Below are positions 1 through 5,272 of a stretch of DNA of 5,272 bases, piece after piece (position 1 is the first letter of the stretch; each line of letters opens with the position of its first letter). The stretch is from CAZJHX01 sp964545715 (GTDB lineage: Bacteria; Myxococcota_A; UBA9042; GCA-2863065), in the NCBI GenBank assembly GCA_964545715.1, contig CAZJHX010000287.1:1-5272 (forward strand), given 5' to 3'. Under the pieces are notes generated by a model. The model saw only the letters and a program-made list of their open reading frames with translations, searched no databases and had not been told where the DNA came from. The position numbers and the translations under genes are program-made.

Positions 1-122
1 CCGCCGTCGGTCTGGTCGCCGGTGGTCGTATACGTGTATGTCACTGACTTGTCCTCACCGCAGCCGGCGGCGCACGCGGCGAACAGAACACAACAGCAGG
101 CGAGTAAGTGGAGGCCAGGCAT
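1..122 (-). CDS. Probable lipoprotein, N-terminal fragment (runs off left edge)
   Basis: This reading frame starts with ATG at 122 and stays open to the window edge, giving 40 residues. The N-terminus (MPGLHLLACCCVLFAAC) is a hydrophobic signal segment ending in a lipobox-like site. Modification could fall on Cys17 (after F-A-A) or Cys21 (after A-A-G). A polar Thr-rich stretch with a TYTYTTTGD motif follows, as in the flexible linker after the anchor of many lipoproteins. The n-region has no Lys or Arg, only His5, which weakens the call slightly. No good Shine-Dalgarno sequence precedes the ATG. A GTG nine codons upstream (149) is an alternative start. The gene follows the tetR gene on the same strand after 58 bases, with no hairpin terminator in the gap, so cotranscription is possible. 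The mature function cannot be judged from this fragment. Confidence 0.58.
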   Translation of the reverse strand, partial: MPGLHLLACCCVLFAACAAGCGEDKSVTYTYTTTGDQTDG

Positions 123-180
123 GCAGCAAGTCTGCGCGGCCGAGCCCACGGGCGCAAGCCTATGGGACGCAAGGGCGGGC

Positions 181-771
181 TCAATCTTTGGGAGGCAGGA
201 ACGTCGCCAGCACGTGCTCCAGATAGGCGTCGAACTGGTTGGCGCCGGGAAGCTCGGCCGGCCCCTCGCGGCGTAGATGCATCAGGCCGAGGTAGGCGGT
301 GTACGTCAGCACAGAGCGGTGACGCGCCTCCTCCGAGTCCAGCCCCATCTCCCGATAACAGTCCTGCAGATAGCTGATCCGGCGTCGCGTGCCGCGCTGG
401 ATGTACGGACCGATCAGCGGATCGTCCGCGTGCGCCGAGAGCGCCAAGTGTACCCGATCGCCGCGATCGAGACGTGTGGCCTCGCCAAACGCAAAGATCA
501 GTCGCTGCCGAGGGTCCGCGATGGTGCCGAAGCGGTGCACCGCCCGCTCCGTGTAGCGGCCCTCCCAGCGGTCCAGGGCGGCCTCGAGCAGCGCCCGCCG
601 GTTGTCGAAGTGCCAGTAGAAGCTGCCCTTGGTGACGCCCAGCCGGCGCGCGAGGGGCTCTACGGCGATCGCCTTGAGGCCGCCGTCGGCCAGTGAGTCC
701 AGCGCAGCTTCGATCCATGCGGCGGCGTCGAGACGGGGGCGCGTACGCCCGGATGTCGGTGGGGGGCTCAT
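181..771 (-). CDS. TetR/AcrR-family transcriptional repressor
   Basis: The gene encodes a 196-residue one-component DNA-binding regulator of normal length for the TetR family. Residues 15-70 form the usual three-helix N-terminal domain. The helix-turn-helix lies at about residues 35-57, with the family hallmark recognition segment VTKGSFYWHF (46-55) followed by a helix rich in Leu, Ala and Glu. The remainder (about 75-196) is helical, poorly conserved and presumably forms the ligand-binding and dimer domain, so the inducer cannot be predicted. The start is the ATG at 771; no clear ribosome binding site precedes it. The gene is divergent from the propeller lipoprotein gene, and a perfect palindrome lies between them. 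That is the standard arrangement for a TetR repressor controlling its neighbour and often itself. Family assignment is firm; the target is inferred from position. Confidence 0.94.
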   Translation of the reverse strand: MSPPPTSGRTRPRLDAAAWIEAALDSLADGGLKAIAVEPLARRLGVTKGSFYWHFDNRRALLEAALDRWEGRYTERAVHRFGTIADPRQRLIFAFGEATRLDRGDRVHLALSAHADDPLIGPYIQRGTRRRISYLQDCYREMGLDSEEARHRSVLTYTAYLGLMHLRREGPAELPGANQFDAYLEHVLATFLPPKD

Positions 772-801
772 GCGCGCCAGTCAACCACATTCGCTGCTGT
801 A

Positions 802-832
802 TTGACAACGATTTTTTCCGTTTGAAAATAAT
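802..832 (+). promoter_or_regulatory. Possible upstream promoter for the propeller lipoprotein gene
   Basis: A consensus -35 hexamer TTGACA is seen at 802-807 and a -10-like AATAAT at 827-832 (5 of 6 consensus bases). The 19-base spacer is longer than ideal. Transcripts from here would start near 840 and cross the palindrome, so a bound repressor would act as a block. The nearby promoter at 836-865 has better spacing and is preferred; this one may be incidental in an AT-rich gap. Confidence 0.3.
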
Positions 833-835
833 GAA

Positions 836-865
836 TTGACAGCCATACGGTACCGTATGTATCAC
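836..865 (+). promoter_or_regulatory. Predicted sigma-70-type promoter of the propeller lipoprotein gene
   Basis: The -35 box is a perfect TTGACA at 836-841. The -10 box is TATCAC at 860-865 (4 of 6 consensus bases), with an 18-base spacer. Transcription should start near 872, giving a leader of about 20 bases that contains the ribosome binding site. The spacer is filled almost exactly by the 16-bp palindrome, so a repressor bound there would exclude RNA polymerase. The -35 call is strong and the -10 call moderate. Confidence 0.6.
844..859. promoter_or_regulatory. Probable TetR operator (16-bp perfect palindrome)
   Basis: The sequence CATACGGTACCGTATG equals its own reverse complement over all 16 bases. 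It lies between the divergent tetR and propeller lipoprotein genes, 72 bases from the tetR start codon. TetR-family dimers typically bind palindromes of about this size. Its place between the -35 and -10 boxes of the plus-strand promoter implies direct steric repression. Binding by the adjacent TetR protein is inferred, but the symmetry and location make it the obvious candidate. Confidence 0.82.
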
Positions 866-879
866 GTCCCCCGACACGC

Positions 880-885
880 AGGAGG
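880..885 (+). promoter_or_regulatory. Strong ribosome binding site that decides the start at 894
   Basis: AGGAGG is a full Shine-Dalgarno match. It ends only 2 bases before the ATG at 888 but 8 bases before the in-frame ATG at 894. The second spacing is near optimal, so 894 is the preferred start. Confidence 0.72.
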
Positions 886-893
886 ACATGAAA

Positions 894-3080
894 ATGAAGG
901 CGATGACCAATGTGAGCCTGGTACTGGCGATGGTGTGGACCGCGGGGTGCACAAGCCCCGCCCGGGGCGATCTGGACGACCCGCTGGTCGATCAGCCGCC
1001 GCCCGCGGACGAGCCGCTCGTAGAGCCGGCGCCGGCGGATGATCCCATGCCGTGGGTGGACCCGCCGCTTGTCGACCCGCCGGTTCTCGACCCACCCGCC
1101 GAGGACCCCGAGCCCGAAGACCCGCCGGTAGAGGACCCGGAGCCCGAGGAGCGGCCGGTGGAAGACCCGGGGCCCGAGGACCCGCCGGTCGAAGACCCGG
1201 AGCCCGAGGACCCGCCGGTCGAGGACCCGCCGGTCGAGGACCCCGAGCCCGAAGAAGACCCCGCACCGCAATGGACCCTGACTGCGGGCCCGACCGGCGG
1301 CTCCGTCAAAGCCGTGCTCGTCGATCCCGCCGACGCGCAGGTGGTCTACGCAGGCACCGTTGGGGGCGTCTATCGCAGCGACGACGGCGGCCTCAGCTGG
1401 ACCTGGTCGGCGCTGGGCATGACCCACACGCGCGTCCTGTCGCTGGCCATGGACCCGGACGACGGCACCTTGTACGCAGGCACGAACGGGGGCGTCTACA
1501 TCAGTGAGGACGGCGCCGCGTCGTGGTTTGCAGCGGGCCCGGGCATCATCGGGCTGGACAGCTGGCAGGGCGGCGTGGCCACGCTCCTGGCGGTCGGTGA
1601 CGGCGTCGTCTACGCCGGTGTGGACCAGCTGTTTCGCACCGTCGACGCGGGCGACACGTGGCAGCAGCTGGGCCCGCTGGCCGCGGGGATCCGGTCCATC
1701 CACCAGACCGCGGAGGGGGCGCTTCTGGCCGGCACCTTCGCCAACGGGATCTGGCGCTCGACGGATGACGGCGCCACGTTTGTCCAGGCTCATCCGGGTA
1801 AGAGCAGCGCCTCGATTCCGTACCCGTCCGACGTGGTGTCCATCGTCGCGCGGCCGGACGGAGCCCTGATCGCCGCGGAGTACGCCTTCTTCAACGGCGC
1901 CCGCCTGGTTCGCAGCTTCGACGGCGGCGCCTCATGGCAGACCGGCACGGCGATGGGCGCCAAGATCGAGGACCTGGTCATACATCCGACCGCCACGCCT
2001 GCGGTCGCGTACTCGGCCATCGACTCGTCCACGATTCAAAACGGTGACGAGAGCGTCGTGCGCAGCCCCGACGGCGGCAAGAGCTGGCTGGAGACGGCGC
2101 TGGCCAAGGAGTATCGCGTCGAGACGCTGGCCATCGATCCGCAGGATCCCAAGACCGTCTTTGCGGCCGGCCTCGGGCTGTGGCGAAGCACGGACTCCGG
2201 CGCCACCTTCGCCCCGGCCATCGACGGCCTGGTCGCCTCCGAGGTCACCGGCATCGCCGCGGCGCCGGGCACGAGCGGCCTGTGGGTCGCCACGGTCTCC
2301 CAGTGCCTGCAGCGCACCGATGACGGCGGCGCGACGTTTGAGACCGCGCCCGACCTCCCCTGCCCCGGGACCGCCGCAGCCGTCGCCACCAGCCCGGCCG
2401 ATCCGCTGCGGGTGCACACGTCGATTGACGGCAAGCTCTTCACCAGCGCCGACGGCGGCGCCTCGTTTGCCAAGACCATGCCCAACAGCGGGTGGTTCCC
2501 GCACGTCGTCGCCGACCAGACCACCCCCGGGCGCGCGTGGGCCGGCGCTCACCAACACGGCGTGTGGAGCTGGCACGGCCCGACCAGCACCTGGGGCGAC
2601 ATCACCGTCGGAATCCCCAAGAAGATCCTGGGGCTGACGGTCAGCGCGACCGAGCCGGCCGTGGTCTACGCAGCCGTCAACGGCCCGGGCACACTCTATC
2701 GACGCATCATCGACGCGGACCCCACCTGGGAGGCGATGGGCTGGTCGCTGCCGATCATACCGACCGGTGTCGCGGTCCACGCGGACACGGTCTACGCGTT
2801 TGACGACGCCGGCGGGCTGGTGCGGACGGTCGACGCGGGCGACAGCTGGACGGCGCTGCCGACGGCCGGGCTCCAGGTTCGCGCAATGGCGTTCGGTCCC
2901 GACGGGCAGCTATTTGCAGCGACCCCGAGCGGCGCCCTGAGCTCTGAGGATGACGGCGCTACCTTCGACCTGGTCTCCGACGGGCTGGCCCCAACCCACC
3001 TGCGCTCGCTGTTCCTCGCCTGGGACGGGCTGTACGCGGGCACCGTCGGCGGCGGCCTGGCCGTCCTCGGCCTGCAGTAA
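894..3080 (+). CDS. Lipoprotein with acidic proline-rich linker and Asp-box (BNR/sortilin-type) beta-propeller
   Basis: The product is a predicted exported, lipid-anchored protein of 728 residues. Residues 1-18 form a signal peptide ending in T-A-G, with Cys19 as the anchor. Residues 26-126 are a linker rich in Asp, Glu and Pro, containing ten-residue repeats of the VEDPEPEDPP type. From about residue 128 to the end is a beta-propeller region carrying eleven Asp-box motifs (S/T-x-D-x-G-x-S/T-W/F). These begin near residues 162, 204, 249, 289, 341, 391, 432, 475, 518, 645 and 684; the second has Ala in place of the Gly. Many are preceded by strands of VYAGT or LYAGT type, as in WD40/YVTN/BNR-like and VPS10-type propellers. 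No catalytic domain is visible, so a binding or scaffolding role is more likely than glycosidase activity; sialidases normally carry only about four Asp boxes. ATG 894 is chosen over ATG 888 because of ribosome binding site spacing. The gene is probably repressed by the divergent TetR protein. The ligand is unknown. Confidence 0.92.
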   Translation: MKAMTNVSLVLAMVWTAGCTSPARGDLDDPLVDQPPPADEPLVEPAPADDPMPWVDPPLVDPPVLDPPAEDPEPEDPPVEDPEPEERPVEDPGPEDPPVEDPEPEDPPVEDPPVEDPEPEEDPAPQWTLTAGPTGGSVKAVLVDPADAQVVYAGTVGGVYRSDDGGLSWTWSALGMTHTRVLSLAMDPDDGTLYAGTNGGVYISEDGAASWFAAGPGIIGLDSWQGGVATLLAVGDGVVYAGVDQLFRTVDAGDTWQQLGPLAAGIRSIHQTAEGALLAGTFANGIWRSTDDGATFVQAHPGKSSASIPYPSDVVSIVARPDGALIAAEYAFFNGARLVRSFDGGASWQTGTAMGAKIEDLVIHPTATPAVAYSAIDSSTIQNGDESVVRSPDGGKSWLETALAKEYRVETLAIDPQDPKTVFAAGLGLWRSTDSGATFAPAIDGLVASEVTGIAAAPGTSGLWVATVSQCLQRTDDGGATFETAPDLPCPGTAAAVATSPADPLRVHTSIDGKLFTSADGGASFAKTMPNSGWFPHVVADQTTPGRAWAGAHQHGVWSWHGPTSTWGDITVGIPKKILGLTVSATEPAVVYAAVNGPGTLYRRIIDADPTWEAMGWSLPIIPTGVAVHADTVYAFDDAGGLVRTVDAGDSWTALPTAGLQVRAMAFGPDGQLFAATPSGALSSEDDGATFDLVSDGLAPTHLRSLFLAWDGLYAGTVGGGLAVLGLQ
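1098..1262 (+). repeat. In-frame 30-bp tandem repeats encoding the acidic Pro linker
   Basis: Imperfect 30-bp units run at 1098-1127, 1128-1157, 1158-1187 and 1188-1217, then a half unit (1218-1232) and a last diverged unit (1233-1262). Each encodes about ten residues of the pattern V/A-E-D-P-E-P-E-D-P-P. Unit length is a multiple of three, so gain or loss of units would change linker length without breaking the frame. It is part of the lipoprotein coding sequence, not a CRISPR or intergenic repeat. Confidence 0.9.
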
Positions 3081-4862
3081 CTACAGCGACTCCACGTCGG
3101 TCGCAGTGCACTCAGCGGGCGCGGTGACCGGATTGCAGCGGCACGGCGCGCCGTCGGGAACGACCACGCGGTAGTCGGTCCAGTCCACGGGTGCGGGGTA
3201 GTCAGTCGACACGATGTGGGCCCCGCTCTCAAAAGCGCGGGCCCGGCGCAGCGGGTCGAAATCGGCGTTGTCGGCGCGGGTGCGGATGATGAACCCCTGG
3301 GCCGCCACCGCCTCGATGTCGTCGTACGGGTTGTCCATCTTGATGATGGCCGCGTGCTCGTCGTCCGGATCGGCCAATAGAAAGAAGAGCCGGCCTTGCA
3401 GCGACGGCCGATCCGCCAGGTAGGCGTCGTCTGTGGGCTTGTCCCTAAGCAGCACCACCACGACCTTGCCGCGGGTCTCGCCCAGGGTCGGCCACCCGAT
3501 GGTCGTCACCGCCTGGCGCAGCGTCGAGAAGCCGCGCCGCACGTCGTCCGGCGTGAGCAGGCGGTCGCGCCCCACGGCGTCCACAACCACGGCCTCGATG
3601 GCCTCCATGTCGGCGGCGATCGCGCCCGCGGTTTTGGCCTCCAGCATGACGAAGATGGCCTGGTGACCCGGGTTGCTCTCCGAGAACTCGCGGACGGGCT
3701 TCAAACACGCGCTCAGCGTCTCGCAGTGGGTCCGATCGTCGATGAGATCGGCGTGGAAAACGCGGTGAACGCCGTCGCCGGACAGGTTGATGTCCAGCTC
3801 CAGCTGACGCACGCCCCAGGTGGCCAGCTGGTCGGCGATCAGCGGCATCTCGTAACCCCAGTCGTCGCCGGGGACGGACCCGGCCGCGGGCAGGTGATAG
3901 CTGTTGTGTGTGCCCAGCACCTGCACCTGATTGAGGCGCAGGGCGTCGTCCAGTGGGCGCACCGGCGGCGGCGGAGGCTCGATCAGCCCGTTGAGCTGAT
4001 CGACGACCTCCAGCACATCGCCGATGGAGTAGAAGTCGACCGTGACGAAGTTCGGCAGACGCCCGGTCTCGGCCTGGCAGCGGAAGGCGCGGCGACCCAG
4101 AAACGGGTTGAAGTTGACCTGGCGCGCCAGCGGCGGCATCGCGACCGGAAAGGTCAAAAAGTGGTTGAAGATGAACAGCGCGTTGGCGGGATCCCCTCGG
4201 TTGGGGGCGCAGCTGAAGTCCTCCGGCTGATCGGCTGAGAAGTGGGTCTCGAAGGCGTGGCTCCACACGTCGTGATACCAGGCGGGCGCGCCGCCGTTGT
4301 CGCTGAGCACGACCACGCGGGTGTCGGCGTCGACGAGCGCCCCAAGCGTCGGCCAGGCGCCGCCCGCGTGCGTGTAGACCAGCCGGTCCAGCCCGCTCTC
4401 TTCGAAGGCGGCGCCGATGATGTCGCCGCTGACGTACGCCTCGAAGATCAGCGTGATGACCTCGCGCGGGTTGGCCTGCAGCCAGGCGCGTAGCTGTTGA
4501 AGCCCGTCAACAAGCGGCAGCATGCCCCACCCACAGTCGCCGTGGCAGAGGTGGGGGACACCGTCGGCGTCATGGACGTCGAGCATGATCCCACGCACGC
4601 CGTCGTCCAGCTGCGTCGGCATCGGCCACAGCTGGTTGGGCGCGGTCCAGCCGTCCTCGTCGTTGGAGAAGCCGTTGTGGGTCACGGCGTAGGCCACCTG
4701 ATCAAACGCGCGCGTGCAAAGCTCCGCCGCGCCGTTGCACTGAACAGCCGGGGGCTCCACAGGCGGCTGGACCGGCGGCTGGACCGGCGGCTCCGCGTCT
4801 GCGGACCCCGAGCACGCCGCGACAAACACAAGCAGCACCGCGGTGGCATGAGACGAATTCAC
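3081..4862 (-). CDS. Lipoprotein with two tandem PLC-like phosphodiesterase (PI-PLC type) domains
   Basis: The 593-residue product is a predicted exported lipoprotein. The signal peptide ends V-A-A, with Cys17 as anchor, followed by a short Pro/Val/Gln linker (25-39). Domain 1 (about 54-285) resembles the bacterial, plant and fungal PLC-like phosphodiesterase family. It has VTHNGFSN with His62-Asn63, IMLDVHD with Asp95, a second candidate catalytic His107 inside CHGDC, and Glu141 in IFEAY. Domain 2 (about 305-560) resembles the Ca2+-dependent PI-PLC type. It has LGTHNSYH with His319-Asn320, LELD with Glu355 and Asp357, FH with His370, and MLEAK with Glu408. These fit the His pair and acidic metal ligands of known PI-PLC enzymes. 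The expected chemistry is cleavage of a phosphodiester in a lipid head group or similar substrate; the true substrate is unknown. The start is GTG at 4862, because an in-frame stop lies 12 bases upstream. The n-region lacks Lys/Arg and the ribosome binding site is weak. The C-terminus has a CRC and a further Cys that could form disulfides. Confidence 0.93.
   Translation of the reverse strand: MNSSHATAVLLVFVAACSGSADAEPPVQPPVQPPVEPPAVQCNGAAELCTRAFDQVAYAVTHNGFSNDEDGWTAPNQLWPMPTQLDDGVRGIMLDVHDADGVPHLCHGDCGWGMLPLVDGLQQLRAWLQANPREVITLIFEAYVSGDIIGAAFEESGLDRLVYTHAGGAWPTLGALVDADTRVVVLSDNGGAPAWYHDVWSHAFETHFSADQPEDFSCAPNRGDPANALFIFNHFLTFPVAMPPLARQVNFNPFLGRRAFRCQAETGRLPNFVTVDFYSIGDVLEVVDQLNGLIEPPPPPVRPLDDALRLNQVQVLGTHNSYHLPAAGSVPGDDWGYEMPLIADQLATWGVRQLELDINLSGDGVHRVFHADLIDDRTHCETLSACLKPVREFSESNPGHQAIFVMLEAKTAGAIAADMEAIEAVVVDAVGRDRLLTPDDVRRGFSTLRQAVTTIGWPTLGETRGKVVVVLLRDKPTDDAYLADRPSLQGRLFFLLADPDDEHAAIIKMDNPYDDIEAVAAQGFIIRTRADNADFDPLRRARAFESGAHIVSTDYPAPVDWTDYRVVVPDGAPCRCNPVTAPAECTATDVESL
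4762..4794 (-). repeat. Short 12-bp tandem repeat encoding the Pro-rich linker of the PLC-like lipoprotein
   Basis: The unit GGCGGCTGGACC (plus-strand reading) occurs at 4762-4773 and 4774-4785, with a partial copy at 4786-4794. On the coding strand it gives the PPVQPPVQPPVEPP-type linker just after the lipid anchor. It is a small in-frame repeat in a low-complexity spacer. Confidence 0.65.
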
Positions 4863-4939
4863 GTCCCGAATCTACCGCACTTTGATGTGGGTGCTGGTCG
4901 GATGTCGTCAAAACCAGTAGCTTTCGCGTCGAGTGATCT

Positions 4940-4944
4940 GGAGG
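4940..4944 (+). promoter_or_regulatory. Ribosome binding site of the Cys-rich lipoprotein gene
   Basis: GGAGG ends 5 bases before the ATG at 4950, which is good spacing. It fixes the start of the gene that runs off the right edge. Confidence 0.65.
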
Positions 4945-4949
4945 CATCG

Positions 4950-5272
4950 ATGCAGCGCTTGTTCAAACGTGTGATCACCGTCGCGGCGGTAGCCCAGCTG
5001 GCCGTGTCCTGTACGACCGGCGGTGGCGGCCGCGGCGGCAGCAAGGTGGAGTGCAAGGCCGGGGAGACCCTGACGTGCGAGTGCCCGGACGGCTCCAGCG
5101 GCGTGCGGGAGTGCACCGTGGACGGCTTTCTGGCCAAGACCTGCTCGGGGTGTGAGGACATCGCCGACGTGACCGAGCAGCCGGACGTGGTGGAGCAGAC
5201 CGACACCCCCGTGACCGAGGACGCGACGCCGGACACCAAACCCGAGGAGGACGCGGAGCCTGACGCGGGGCC
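4950..5272 (+). CDS. Cys-rich lipoprotein with acidic Thr/Pro linker, N-terminal part (runs off right edge)
   Basis: Translation from ATG 4950 is open to the window edge (107 residues). Residues 1-20 form a signal peptide with Lys/Arg in the n-region (MQRLFKRV) and a hydrophobic core ending A-V-S, so Cys21 is the likely lipid anchor. A Gly/Arg-rich spacer follows (24-31). Residues 33-68 hold six Cys (35, 43, 45, 55, 65, 68) in the pattern C-x7-C-x-C-x9-C-x9-C-x2-C. With its GSSGVREC segment, this resembles small disulfide-bonded modules often seen in myxobacterial exported proteins. From about residue 70 the sequence becomes a linker of Asp, Glu, Thr, Pro and Val, which usually leads to a further domain, here outside the window. 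A ribosome binding site precedes the start. The gene is divergent from the PLC-like gene, with an 87-base gap in which I could not fix promoters. Function is unknown. Confidence 0.85.
   Translation, partial: MQRLFKRVITVAAVAQLAVSCTTGGGGRGGSKVECKAGETLTCECPDGSSGVRECTVDGFLAKTCSGCEDIADVTEQPDVVEQTDTPVTEDATPDTKPEEDAEPDAG

Noticed and set aside
41..952. Long minus-strand frame of about 300 codons covering tetR and the control region
   Set aside because: It overlaps the clear TetR gene in another frame, crosses the AT-rich promoter gap and has the Arg/Ala/Pro-rich composition of a GC-rich shadow frame.
1098..1262. Regular 30-bp repeats as a possible CRISPR array
   Set aside because: The units are directly adjacent with no unique spacers and stay in frame within a lipoprotein gene.
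768..1793. Long minus-strand frame of about 340 codons opposite the propeller gene
   Set aside because: Its apparent repeats (RRVLGLRVF-like) are the antisense of the acidic linker repeat. It has no recognisable domain or ribosome binding site, and it runs across the promoter and operator region.
1932..2780. Minus-strand frame of about 280 codons inside the propeller gene
   Set aside because: It is antisense to a coding sequence with evenly spaced Asp boxes. The Arg/Gly/Asp-rich composition is typical of a shadow frame.
3072..3086. Inverted repeat across the two stop codons as a bidirectional terminator
   Set aside because: The arms have a mismatch and only a one-base centre, so no hairpin loop can form, and no T-run follows.
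3143..3154. Perfect 12-bp palindrome ACGGCGCGCCGT
   Set aside because: It is inside the PLC-like coding sequence and is expected by chance in such GC-rich DNA.
3396..4266. Long frames on both strands inside the PLC-like gene
   Set aside because: They overlap both catalytic domains in other frames and show no domain; the PLC-like frame has clear motifs throughout.
4894..4917. CTGGT...ACCAG inverted repeat in the gap before the Cys-rich gene
   Set aside because: The arms are only 5 bases with a 14-base loop, too weak to call an operator or hairpin.

Overview
The window is GC-rich DNA of bacterial type. Its genes are closely packed and GC-ending codons predominate. The only AT-rich stretch lies between two divergent genes at about 772-887. 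Four genes start with lipoprotein signal peptides, and several are followed by Pro/Asp/Glu/Thr-rich linkers or a small Cys-rich module. This style is common in Myxococcota, Bradymonadales and related delta-proteobacterial lineages. That assignment is inferred from style, since there is no rRNA or marker gene here.

Layout, left to right. (1) On the minus strand, 1-122 holds the first 40 codons of a probable lipoprotein gene that runs off the left edge. It lies 58 bases downstream of, and in the same direction as, a complete TetR-family repressor gene (181-771, minus). (2) Between the tetR gene and a divergent plus-strand gene is a compact control region. A perfect 16-bp palindrome (844-859) sits between a consensus -35 box (836-841) and a -10-like box (860-865), followed by a strong ribosome binding site. 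(3) On the plus strand, 894-3080 encodes a large predicted lipoprotein: lipobox, then an acidic proline-rich repeat linker, then a beta-propeller region with eleven Asp-box (BNR) motifs. (4) Converging on it with no intergenic base, 3081-4862 (minus, GTG start) encodes a lipoprotein with two successive PLC-like phosphodiesterase domains. (5) After an 87-base divergent gap, 4950 to the right edge (plus) encodes the N-terminal part of a Cys-rich lipoprotein with an acidic Thr/Pro linker.

How the genes fit together. The best supported circuit is local: the TetR protein probably binds the palindrome and represses the propeller lipoprotein, and perhaps itself, until it binds an unknown ligand. The PLC-like lipoprotein and the Cys-rich lipoprotein are a separate divergent pair with no visible link to that operator. 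All four non-regulatory proteins are predicted to be exported and lipid-anchored, so the stretch looks like a cell-envelope accessory region. I see no CRISPR array, RNA gene, transposon, phage gene or clearly novel multi-gene system. The most distinctive items are the operator placed inside the promoter spacer and the fusion of two different PLC-like domains. There is no stretch over 300 bases without a gene.
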